Positions 1 through 9,964 of a DNA stretch of 64,000 bases are shown here, piece by piece; positions within the stretch are counted from its first letter, which is position 1, and each line of letters starts with the position of its first letter. Origin of the DNA: Begonia masoniana (taxonomy: Eukaryota > Streptophyta > Magnoliopsida > Cucurbitales > Begoniaceae); contig CM039509.1 of assembly GCA_022432975.1 (NCBI GenBank), positions 41,760,209-41,824,208 of the forward strand, read 5' to 3'. The translations under genes and the position numbers were made by a program. The notes beneath the pieces were generated by a model, which had not been told where the DNA came from, did no database searches, and saw only the letters and a program-made list of their open reading frames with translations.

Positions 1-80
1 CGGAAGCTTCCACAAAAGTTGAAGGATCCAGGAAGTTTAACTATTCATGTGAAATTAGGAAGTCAATTTTTGAGCGGGCA

Positions 81-524
81 TTGTGTAATTTGGGTGCTAG
101 TATAAATTTAATGTCATTATCCCTATTTCAAAAACTTGGTCTTGGCAAAGCAAAGCCCACTAGTATATTTCTACAGATGGCTGATCGCTCTATAAAACAT
201 TCGTATGGGGTGATTGAAGATGTCATTGTCAAAGTCGACAAGTCTATTTTCCCCGCTGATTTCTTGATTCTTGATATGGAAGAGGATCATGGCATCCCGA
301 TAATATTAGGTCATTCATTCTTAGCAACAGGAAGTGTTGTAATTGATCTTAAAAAGGGAGAGCTTAAATTGCAGGTACACGATGAAGAGGTGACTTTCCA
401 GGTGTATAAATCAATGGAGCACCCAATAGTTAGCGATGATATATTTCTGGAGGAACTCCCTAACACTGTAACAAGGGAAACTTCACTTCAACCAAACGAC
501 TTTATTGAGCCTAATGGGAAGTAG
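81..524 (+). pseudogene. Retrotransposon aspartic protease domain (end of Gag-Pro)
   Basis: The 147-residue frame contains CNLGASINLMSLSLFQKLGL, where the usual retropepsin D-S/T-G is replaced by N-L-G, followed by the second conserved block ADFLILDMEEDH and IPIILGHSFLATG. This is the Ty3/gypsy-type retropepsin-like fold of the Athila/Tat-related group. The related copy in the element at 38277-45904 keeps CDLGASINLM, so Asp to Asn here probably inactivates the protease. Bases 1-80 encode the preceding peptide only after a frame change, so the frame is broken upstream. The frame ends at 522-524, and no polymerase domain follows. Confidence 0.75.
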
Positions 525-2352
525 TGCTTTGAAAATTTGGGGGAGTCGACATTACGGGTCATACCATCTATTAAGAAACCACCCGACTACGAAAAGATTC
601 TGGCGAATGATAAGTTGGTAAATGGGCAATGATTGACACCATATTGGGACGGTACATGTAAAAGTGCAAAGTCTATCATATATTTCGACCCAACATGAAC
701 AAGTATGATGTCGGGCTGTCGACAATAAATACAAGCGCTTAGTGGGAGGCAACTCACCCTAGTATCTTTTTTAGTTTGTTATTTGAATTCTTGTTTGCAT
801 TAGTTTTGTTTATTTTTATTTTTTTTTTAAATCAAAAAAAAAAAAAGCAAGAGAAAGAGAAAGCTTCCTGATAGATGGCTCCTTCGAACGAAGCTCCACA
901 ACGCTGATGACCAGCCCGAGACGTTATGAGGTACGCTACTTTCACCCTATTTCTTTTACATTGAGGACAATGTTTGTTTTAAGTTTGGGGGTGATTTTAG
1001 CATATTTTAGTACTGTGCTATATTTTGGTATTGCAATCTGAAATCTGGTTTAGGTGTCTATGATTGAAATTTTGAATAAATTCATGCTTTAGCTTTTTGA
1101 AAAATACTGAGTAAAAGATTGAATTATATTAGTTTACATTGACTTTAGCTTACGAAGTTAAACTTAAAACCCTGAGTACGTTTCATTTTTGTTTAACTTG
1201 ATCTGTTGGTGTTATACTTATGTAGTCTGCATATATCAAAACTCAAACACAGTGAGGGAGTGAAGCTCCAGTCAAATATAACGTTAACGAGTGTTTACTG
1301 AGGAAAATCCTTCTTGGTTTTGCCTAACATTCACGAATGCAAATTGAAATTTTACCAAACTAGGAGAATGACTTAGGCCATCATTAGACCGTTTGAACCT
1401 TCTTAGCTTACCATATTGTGTCATTTAGTGACACCCATAGTCAACCTTTTGAGCCTATTATTTACCATTCAATTGTGCCTATTTTACCATAGCCACATAT
1501 ATTTTTCTACCTTTTCTAAAGAGCACAGGGTTTATTGATATAGTGGAAGGAGAGTAGGAGAATGTAGTGGTGAGAATCAATGAAAACTCCATTATCATCT
1601 GTTAATTTATTTTTACGTGCTTTGTTATTATTAGTCTAAGTTTAAAAAAAAAAAAAAAGACAAGTTTGAAAGTTTAGTTTTATTTTCAGGTTTTTTGTAT
1701 TTATTTTACTTTGTAATTATGACAAAGGAGTTTATCGGAGTGATATTAAATGAACTAAGTTTGGGGGTGAGAGATCAAAGGAAAGCTTGAGCGAGTTCAA
1801 TGAGTGAGCGAGTGCTGAGAAGAAAATAGTGAGTGGGTGACATAAGGAAGGATGAGATGTGCTCTGATTACTCGTTTGTATCCATTAAATTCCTACCATT
1901 TAACCCAACCTTACATTACAAGCTCTTAAAGACCTATCGATTTTTATTTTGTTTAATTGATAATTGCTATTAGTTGGATGGTGGGCAAAGCCGATGAACA
2001 ATTAGAGTGAATGGAGTGATCCTAAGTGAGCTATGAGTGTATTCTCTTCCCGTAGCTACATTAGTTAACTCAACAGTTAGAGAAAAATAAGAATGAACAT
2101 ACTCACACACGAGGATTTCTATGTAAGCGAATGTCAATGCGCTGATATAAGTTAATTCTTTTGCAAAGTGTTAATATTGATAGCTTTAGTATGAATTGTT
2201 CAAACTGAGACGAAGTACCAAAAACTTTGATGAGTATTACTTTACCATTATATTGTATTGTGCATATTATATGGGGTTGGATTATATATATGTTGAGATT
2301 TTTGCTTAGTTTTGTTCGCTTGAGGACAAACTTTTATTCAAGTTTGTGGGTG
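525..2352 (+). other. Noncoding internal region of the gag-only element, with three polypurine-tract-like motifs
   Basis: About 1.8 kb without a credible coding region. The motif AAGTTTGGGGGTG, or a close variant, occurs near 980, 1757 and 2340. The first and last are preceded by TTGAGGACAA. The last abuts the LTR at 2353 and is the expected plus-strand priming site. The same three motifs at similar spacing occur in reverse in the element at 38277-45904. A-rich and T-rich runs occur near 820-845 and 1645. Confidence 0.6.
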
Positions 2353-3823
2353 TGATAAGTGTTTATTTTACACACTTTATTGTACTTTTTAATACTTGAA
2401 TTGATAAGTTTTACTTAAGTATATGAAAGATTCTGATATGTTTGGTGTAAGTGCGCAGAAAAATTAGAAAATTACAGGTTTTTAGTGAAATCAATCTGAA
2501 AGAAAGGCAGAGGAGTTGCAGATCGATCGGTCAAAATTAGTCGATCGATCGGCTAATGAAAAGAATAGAAAGAAGACGGAGAGGAGCAGAGACTGTGCCG
2601 ATCGATCGGCCATGTTAGGCGATCGATCGGCTGAAGGCAACCAGAAAAAGAGAAATCCAGAGAGAACGCCGATCAATCGGCTATTCCCAAGCGATCGATC
2701 GGTTGAGGAAGAATTTAAAGACGAGAGGAGAGGCTAGCAGAGGAGTTGCCGATCGATCGGCTACTTTAGGCAATCGATCGACTGAAGCGGGATTTTAAGG
2801 AAAGCAGAAAGAATCCCAACCGTTCAGCTATTTTAATTGTTTTAATCTGTTTTAATCTCAACCGTTGAGATTGATTGTGGGCTTCAAATTTGTGAGCTTC
2901 AGATTAATTAAGAATTAGGTTAACTAACTATGAATGAGATTCATTCAGAACGAGCCCTGGCGAGCGAGGGAGACTATCATTGAGAGAAGCTCTAGAGAGA
3001 CGAAGACCGGAACGGAGCTAGAGCTTTAGGAACTGAATTTCAGCATAGTTGTTATTTCCCTTTCTCTTCTGAACTATGAACATCTTTATTATTCTTGTTG
3101 TTTCTTCTTATTCTAGCATGAACTAAATTTCTTTTCTAGGGCTACGATGTAGCCAGACTATATTTATTTTCTATTTCTTTATTTAATTAAATTCAATAAG
3201 TATTTCTTCTAATATTGTTGACGCATTTAATTTCTGTTCTTAAAGCTTGTAAATTTCTGGTCAATATTTACTTGATTTTTGGAGTGTTTTGAGACTGAGA
3301 AGTGATAAACAACCGAGCACTGAAATTAATGTCATAAATATGCGTAGGCTGGAGATAGTTACGATATTGATGTGATTATTGTGATTTCTTAATTTAATTG
3401 TATTTGATTAATGTAGGATTTGAAACTGAGAAGTGATAACTTATTAATCAAATAAACTAAGTAATGGGCGAGAGATATTGTATTAGAATTTAGCGAAATC
3501 GATCATCAACATATAGAGAATACTTATGAATATAATTAGGAATGAATAAAATAAATGTTGTCTTGGTGAAATCGTAGTACCTAGGCTTTTATTAATTAAA
3601 TTTAATCTCATTTTATCTATTTCGTTATTTCACATTAGTTTATTTTACTTGTTTTGATTGTTTAACTTAATTTAAATTCTTGAAACCATAAAACGTGTGT
3701 TCAATTTAGAATTAAAATTAATAAATTCGATTATTAATTAACAAGCCATCGTGGGTTCGACACTTTACTTATCATTTTATTACTTGTTGCGACTTGTACA
3801 CTTGCGAAATATTTTTCACAACA
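2353..3823 (+). repeat. LTR (1471 bp) of the gag-only retrotransposon
   Basis: It begins TGATAAGTG directly after a polypurine tract and ends TTTTTCACAACA, giving TG...CA termini. Its first 30 bases form an imperfect inverted repeat around TTTTACACAC, as in the LTRs at 28913, 38277 and 44223. It carries four pairs of GATCGATC-centred palindromes at about 2516-2780. The pairing with protease and noncoding DNA upstream identifies it as the 3' LTR. Confidence 0.75.
2516..2780. repeat. Tandem set of GATCGATCGGC palindromes within the LTR
   Basis: Four tandem blocks with a period of roughly 70-80 bp each hold two copies of CGATCGATCGGC or a one-base variant, about 10-15 bp apart (near 2520/2541, 2600/2621, 2669/2691 and 2750/2771). 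Because the core is its own reverse complement, both strands translate it as Asp-Arg-Ser runs. Short reading frames here are by-products, not genes. Confidence 0.7.
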
Positions 3824-4859
3824 GCAGTACAGTAAATAAATCTTCTACCTTGATGATGGCAACAATCTCATCGACCAACCGAGACACGCTATCGAAAATA
3901 GAAATCAAAATCAAAAGCAATCATTAGAACCTATTATATTATATATGTTAAATAAATTTTAAATCCCGATTAGTCGAAAATTCAAAAATCCATCCAAAAC
4001 CATTCTAACAAAACACTAATTCACTCGACACTAATTGAAATTTTCCTCACCCGGTACTCCCAAAATCTAATGGTTTAACCATTTGACTAAAAAATTTACA
4101 CATGCTCAAACGTTAACGATTTACAAAAATTCGAGTCAACACAAAATAATTTAACTACGAATAACGCAAAATGTTTTTTGAAAAAATTATTAATATAAAA
4201 CAAATTCAACCATGCCATTAGAATTAAACAGCACATCAAACCAATTCTACATGCATCAAATTCTAAATTTTCCTTTCACTGGTTTTATTCAACTTTAAAA
4301 ATTCCCCACTCTTAACATACCAATCCAATTATCATAATTCTAACGTTCAAAAATCCACTAACATTGCCTACTAACTTCCGCCAGAACGGCAGAGCAGTTC
4401 TGAAGTTTCGAAAATGAGTTAAGATTACCAAACCAAAACAGAGGCATTTTTCACTTAGTTTTATCAAATTTCACAACTTTCACTATGCTTATCCAATTCC
4501 ATTAATTTCATAGCCTAAAGTTTTCTTGAGATGTCTAGTATAGCATAGTGATTCAGTTTTTAAAGTAGAAACCATTCGAACAGTCATTAATTTTTAAAAC
4601 TACTACAGCACAGTTTCAACTAACGTTTCCAAATACATGCATAGCATGCTCGCTCACACCAAACCCTTTCCATGCACGACAACCAAAATGATCTCTCATC
4701 ACTCTCGCACACTTTCAAGCATATAAAACAGATCCAAAGATTAATTTCAAACTTCATCTATCCATCATCTAATTACCCATTGCATATATTGCTTTTCTTG
4801 ACACTATTCTTCATCAAATCTACTTAAATTCATAACTTTGCTTAAACTCGACAAAAAGA
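3824..4859. other. AT-rich intergenic DNA
   Basis: No reading frame, RNA gene or recognisable repeat with clear ends is seen between the LTR end and the hAT-like element. Confidence 0.5.
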
Positions 4860-5463
4860 TAGGGGTGGGCAAGACCGGACCGCGGACCGAGAACCGGACC
4901 GGACCGCAGGTGTTGGTCCGGTTTTGGGTGGTCCTTGACTGTTCTTGGTCCGGGACTGGTCCTCAAAGTAAAAATCCCATGGGCAATGGTCCGGTCCACG
5001 GTCCATAGTCCGAAATTCCCGAAAGACCGGACCGGACCAAGAACGCAATAGTTTTTATGTTATGATAGTTTGATATATTTTAGATGTTAAATTTAGTTTA
5101 TTTTATGAAATTTTATTTTAAGCATAGATTATTAGATTTAATTTGTTAGTTTAACATACGTTACTTTCATTTTTTATCCTTTCGATTAAGAGCACAAGTA
5201 AAAATATGTATGCTGAGTTTATTGGAAAAATTTATATGCAATTTCAGAATTTTTTGTTTTTTTATTTTTTTTAAAAAATATTCAGCATTACAATGGGAGA
5301 AACCGGGACCGGACCGGGACCGGATCGAATTTTTTGGTCTGGTCCGGTCTGGTCCCGATCCTTGCACGGTCCGGTACTGGGATTCAGGATAAAATTCCCG
5401 AATCCCATGGTCCGGTCCAATTCCGGCTCAAGACCGGACCAGACCGGACCATGCCCACCCCTA
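4860..5463. mobile_element. Non-autonomous hAT-like DNA transposon (604 bp)
   Basis: Perfect 12-bp terminal inverted repeats, TAGGGGTGGGCA at the left and TGCCCACCCCTA at the right, are flanked by a perfect 8-bp direct repeat CAAAAAGA (4852-4859 and 5464-5471). An 8-bp target duplication with a TAGGGG-type terminus is typical of the hAT superfamily. The interior has no transposase. Instead, both subterminal regions (about 4870-5040 and 5293-5450) are packed with GGACCGG/CCGGTCC motifs in both orientations, resembling clustered subterminal transposase-binding motifs. The middle is AT-rich. Confidence 0.85.
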
Positions 5464-6089
5464 CAAAAAGAGTCACTTACCTTGAGAAAGAGTAGAGAGA
5501 ATACTAACTTTTGTGGGACTCTTCAGCTTACAAAATAAGAATTGCACCGCAGGCTTACCCATATATCTCATGTGAGAGGAAAGAGAAAGATAGGTGAGGT
5601 GTTGCACCTCAAGACATTGAGTCATCCACCATGACTTGCGCAGCTCAGCCCACGCAGCAGTCTTCTAGTGAAGTGTCGACCCTCATTGTTTATAGGTCGA
5701 CACTTCAACTAATCTATATGATTTTCCAGTACATAGATCGAACCTTATTGTTACATGGGTAGACACTTCAACCAAGTTATGTCTTATTGCATGTGAGTTG
5801 ACACTTTAACCTTGTTGTTTTGAAATTTACTTTCTCAAGTCGACTCCTTACATAATAATAGGTTGATTTTTCATTCTCTCAAAGCCAAAAGTCATTAATC
5901 AAACTTATGAAATCCGTAGAAATTCACTCATCTTCTTGCATCAAACTAATAAATTCATACTTTGAAATAATTAATCATTGACCAACTACAATTTCATAAC
6001 AATTCTAATACAAAACGTCACATTAAGTCGTATTAATATTTCCGGGTATTACAAGTTTCCTAAGAATAATTCTAAACAAAAAAACAACA
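5464..6089. other. Intergenic DNA downstream of the polygalacturonase gene
   Basis: No gene is seen. The motif GTCGACACTTCAAC and variants recur near 5675-5830, a weak dispersed repeat of unknown meaning. The 3' untranslated region of the polygalacturonase gene should lie at the right end. Confidence 0.4.
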
Positions 6090-7783
6090 TTAAGAGGCTG
6101 CGGAATTCCAATCAGAACAAGGCAGTGGAACCAGTCTGCCGGAAACGGTTGGCTTCACATTAACACATTGCGAAGTGGCCGCCACTTCTTTTCGCCCTCC
6201 TCCGTATGTCAAGTTAATGTCAGATATTTTCACATTTTGGCATGGGGCGCCTCTGCTACATATAAGTTTCAAGGCGAGCTTCGTGGCCGAGGTGCCTCGA
6301 ATCTTTTCAAAGGTTATGTTGTTGATTCGAACCCGGGATGGAATCTAGAACACAGAGGAAAGAAGAAATTGAGTACGATACTTAAAAATACCAATAAATT
6401 GACAAAATAAGACCATGGACTTTTAGTTTGAGAAATAAAAACTAAAAATAAGAGATGTTCAACAAGAACACAGAGTAGTTTGGGAAAACTAATGTAAAAG
6501 AAAATGGTTTTTGAAAAAAGATTTAGAAACACATTCAATGTGTTTATTTTATATATTTTTAGGGTAATATGCAATTTAGACCTAATCGTTTTGACAAATA
6601 GATAAACATTGGTAAAAAAAACGGTTAAAAAAAAGGCCTTATAAGTTTCAAAATGTGAGTACCTTGGCTTGGCAATGACCATATGGACAATATTGTTGGT
6701 CTATAAAGATAGGAGTTCCCACGTTGTTCATAATTATGTCTTCAAAGTGCAAATCTGAGGCAAAGCCAATGGGAGAAGCAGGCCATGTTTTGACCCTGAC
6801 TCCAAACATGGTGGACGTGAGGGTGCAATTTCTCACCCTCACCCCTCTCACCGGCTGTTCGTTTCGATACTTGCCCAGGCTTCCGATACTAATCCCATGG
6901 CCGGGCCCACACGTCACTTTCTCGATGTTTATCTGTCTGCTTCCGTCCCCGAGGGAAACACAATCATCCCCTGTTTTTATATTGGCATGAGTGACGTTGA
7001 TGTGTGTGGATCGTCCGATGTGGATCCCGTCCGTGTTTCTACTGTCGCCTGGAGCATCGATGATAATATTTTCCAAGGTGACGTTCCGGCAATTCAGAAT
7101 GTTCATGTGGAAGAGCTTGCTGTTTAGCGAAGTAATGTTTCGAATTCTCGAGTTGGTGAGGCCATTGAACCTTAAATTCTGTTTGTTTCATGAGAAAAAA
7201 AAAAAAAAAACAATTTTCACAATAAAACAAAAGGAAATGTAAATCAAAACAATGAACTCACTATTGGAAGTGACCGCCATTTTCTCCCTGATTTTGAAAA
7301 ATCGTTCTCGGTCCAAGCCAGCGATCCTTGGCCGTCAAATGTTCCTCCTCCCGAGACCATTAGCCTGTCAATGTTATGAAACACAATCCAATCATCTTTA
7401 GATTTAAGCTTTCTGAGATCAGATGGAGCCTGCAACGTCCCCTGAATAACAAAACCGATTGACGCTTTACAAGGTCCTTCAAATGTCAACGGACCCACTA
7501 AATATTTTCCTTTTGTGATCACAATTTTGCTAGTATATCTAGATGAACATGCCTGCCTCCATGCGCCCATAACAGCCTAACAAAAATCCAACAACCAATG
7601 TAAATTTTATGGTAAAATTCATCAAGAAACAATGCCGTTCAATCCATTTACCTGACTATCATCTGTTCTTCCATCTGCCTTTGCACCGTGTTTTCTCACA
7701 TAAAACTCCACTCCATCTGCATATTCGACCGACAAGAGAAATAAAAAGAAGGTTGCTATCCCAGTAATAATTTCAAAACCCAT
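6090..7783 (-). CDS. Polygalacturonase, GH28, exopolygalacturonase-like (4 exons, 405 aa)
   Basis: Four exons join in phase with GT/AG introns: 7652-7783, 7262-7576, 6663-7178 and 6090-6344. The 405-residue protein starts with a hydrophobic signal peptide (about residues 1-23), so it is probably secreted to the cell wall, where this family hydrolyses alpha-1,4-galacturonan in pectin. All four family motifs are visible: NTDG (about 197-200), GDDC (219-222) with its two catalytic Asp, GHG in CGPGHGISIGSLG (242-244) and RVK (277-279) in place of the usual RIK. The last intron has a clear pyrimidine tract before the acceptor. The start is the only ATG that gives the signal peptide. It looks intact. 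Endo versus exo action cannot be settled from sequence; the overall resemblance is to pollen-type exopolygalacturonases. Confidence 0.9.
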
Positions 7784-8810
7784 CTTCGATCTGAAAATTT
7801 TCAGCCTAGAGATGACAAAAGAATCACATTTTCAAGCATTCAATTATATACCATTAGCACACCATGATAGAGAAAGTCACACACCACAACATGTTCAGCC
7901 TAACTTTTAGGTGGATTATCTTAGAGCTCACTTGTTAGTGATGAATTCCTTTATAATTAAGGATCATGGCTCGTCGGTCATTTCTGGCTCTAGCCACTCA
8001 CATGTACAAGCACCAATCTATTGCTTTAAATAACAAATTCCTCGTGCAAAAGCTTTCCCAACAAGGTAAAGCCCAAAAACTAAATACTGCATGACTATCA
8101 ACATGACCTCTGCGTCAAGACCCTGTACGCCTTGAATGCATGAAAATGTAAAATTAAAAAATAAAAAAAAAAAAATTAAAAAAAAAAAAAAAAACACCTC
8201 AAGACGGAAGACTATGTCTGGATGCAGAAACCAAACACCATGAACTCGATCCACCAGCACCTATCATCTGATTAAGACACAAAGTACTCAGTTCGGGGTT
8301 CAGTACCTACATCAGGGCGTTTCACTATGAGTCTAAACTCGTAAGGCCTAATCAAAATGAAGTGATGCAAAAGCAATGCATGCAGTTTTTTTTTCAGAAC
8401 TACGGTGACGTACAGAGATTAAGTTACCGTGGCAGTAGAATAAGTGGAGCTTATAGGGGAACTGGCAAACAGTGGGTAGGGGTAGGGTGCACTATCAGGT
8501 ACAATCAAAGTAACAGTACAGTAAAGGAAAAAAACAGTAAACAGTTCGGGGCCCGTCCCCGTCTCGCACTTAAACCTGGTACATTTCGTAATAACTTTTA
8601 TTTCTTTAGTTTCAAACGTGTAACCAGAAAACATTGCATTGTATTTCAGAGAACACGGTATGCGAGGACGGTGCTTGAACTACACGGAAGAAAGAGCAGA
8701 AATAAGACAACAGAAAGTAAATCGAAAGCCAAGCCATTAAGCATAGATATAAACCTTTCTAACCCAAACAAACCGCAGAAAGGGAAAACCAGTACATCCG
8801 GGATGTTAGG
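7784..8810. other. Intergenic DNA, probable polygalacturonase promoter side
   Basis: The left part should contain the promoter and leader of the minus-strand polygalacturonase gene. A-rich tracts lie at 8158-8195. From about 8270 to the gap the sequence has no reading frame that resembles a known protein; it may be transposon remnant. Confidence 0.4.
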
Positions 8811-8910
8811 NNNNNNNNNNNNNNNNNNNNNNNNNNNNNNNNNNNNNNNNNNNNNNNNNNNNNNNNNNNNNNNNNNNNNNNNNNNNNNNNNNNNNNNNNN
8901 NNNNNNNNNN
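8811..8910. other. Assembly gap (100 N)
   Basis: Exactly 100 undetermined bases, the usual placeholder for a gap of unknown size. It lies between the truncated threonyl-tRNA synthetase gene and the polygalacturonase gene, exactly where the missing synthetase exons would be expected. Confidence 0.99.
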
Positions 8911-9013
8911 TTGTGTTTTCAACTGAGTCAACAGTTGTTCAACTTAGTGATTAAAATTAATCAAACTGATGCAGAATCGCAAATTAAAGGAATCAGAACT
9001 TTTTAGCAATCAG

Positions 9014-9291
9014 ACAGTCGAAGAGAGATCCGAGTTGAACGAGTAAAAATACATGCTGCTTGGTTTTATCGGGGTGATATTGTGCCCACTGGCGATAAGC
9101 TTTTCGACTTTCCTCAGCGTAGGCTTCGGCGATATGTGAAGCCGCGCGGTCCACTCTCTATTCGGTGGTCCCGTTCCCATCTTCTTCTTCATTCCTACGG
9201 TTTTGCAGAGGACGCAGAGATTTAAGCAGGGTCACGACGGCGGAGGTCGGTGTTTGATCAGTTCTTCGAAATCCTTTGGCTCTTTTACTGT
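9014..9291 (-). pseudogene. Possible broken exon of an unrecognised gene
   Basis: Read on the minus strand from about 9291, one frame gives a plausible peptide that includes TSAVVTLLKSLRPLQNRRNE, meets a single TAG near 9160, and continues as AEAYAEESRKAYRQWAQYHP before ending just short of the gap. The charged, helix-forming composition looks protein-like, but the family is not recognised. A competing frame with an ATG at 9192 is also open. It may be a gene fragment, an old transposon exon or chance. Confidence 0.25.
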
Positions 9292-9964
9292 GTTAACGCT
9301 TAGATCTGTTGATACAACGAATAAATACTTTAAAATACTATAATTAATTAATTATTAGGAATTGGCATATTCATACTTACTCACTCCAAATTTTGGATGT
9401 GTTGATGGTTCGGTTCGTTTTTGATTTTTTTGAAAGACACAAACCGACTCTGCGAGATTGGTTCGGGTAACTTGGAACCTGAAAGTTTTTACAAAGCACC
9501 GAACCGAAACCAACCTAAAATCGTTTTTGGTCGGTTTCGATTTTATTAACAATGCAAAAATATGGTCCAAATGAAAGAATTAAATTTAAAAAAAAAAAAT
9601 TTGTATAGAAATTTTTAGATATTCGAGTTCCTTGTCACGTGTGATGCAGCGTGGCGGTATAAGAAAAATTTTAACAGTAAAAAAAAAATTATGTCAAAAG
9701 AAAATATCAGTTTAACCAATTGAAATTTAGTGATTCAATACAAAATAAGCTTGAACTACACAAGAAAAAACTGAAGATTGATTCAAAGCCAAATTGCAGC
9801 AATATTTCTTCAGTAAGATCTAAAACGCCCTAATTTCATCCTTGATTTGATTTTCCAAACAAAATATGTGTGCATCATCCTGTTAACTCACAAACTTTAA
9901 TACTTCAAGAAATTTAAGACAAAACCATGCATACCAAGATCTTAAGGTGAAAGATATAAATTAC
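9292..9964. other. Sequence 3' of the last visible threonyl-tRNA synthetase exon
   Basis: Expected to be intron of the synthetase gene (minus strand), but none of the later catalytic exons is found. A stretch at 9400-9545 rich in GGTTCGG/CCGAACC motifs looks like an old repeat. Confidence 0.35.

Larger units (their letters stand above)
1..3823 (+). mobile_element. 3' part of gag/protease-type LTR retrotransposon (5' end outside window)
   Basis: The stretch reads in the plus direction as the end of a Gag-protease reading frame (81-524), about 1.8 kb of noncoding DNA, a polypurine tract at 2339-2352 and a complete LTR (2353-3823). No reverse transcriptase, RNase H or integrase lies between protease and LTR. 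The layout matches the complete element at 38277-45904 in reverse orientation, down to shared motifs in the noncoding part, so this is probably a second, diverged member of the same gag-only group. Its 5' LTR and most of gag lie outside the window, so the target duplication cannot be checked. Confidence 0.8.

Noticed and set aside
2491..2737. Overlapping Asp-Arg-Ser-rich frames on both strands, also at 30124-30700, 39222-39804, 45178-45760 and 53398-53770
   Set aside because: They translate the GATCGATC palindromes of LTRs; the same peptide motif on both strands reflects self-complementarity, not coding.
8362..9006. 214-codon plus-strand frame
   Set aside because: It crosses the 100-N gap, so its length is artificial, and neither side resembles a protein.
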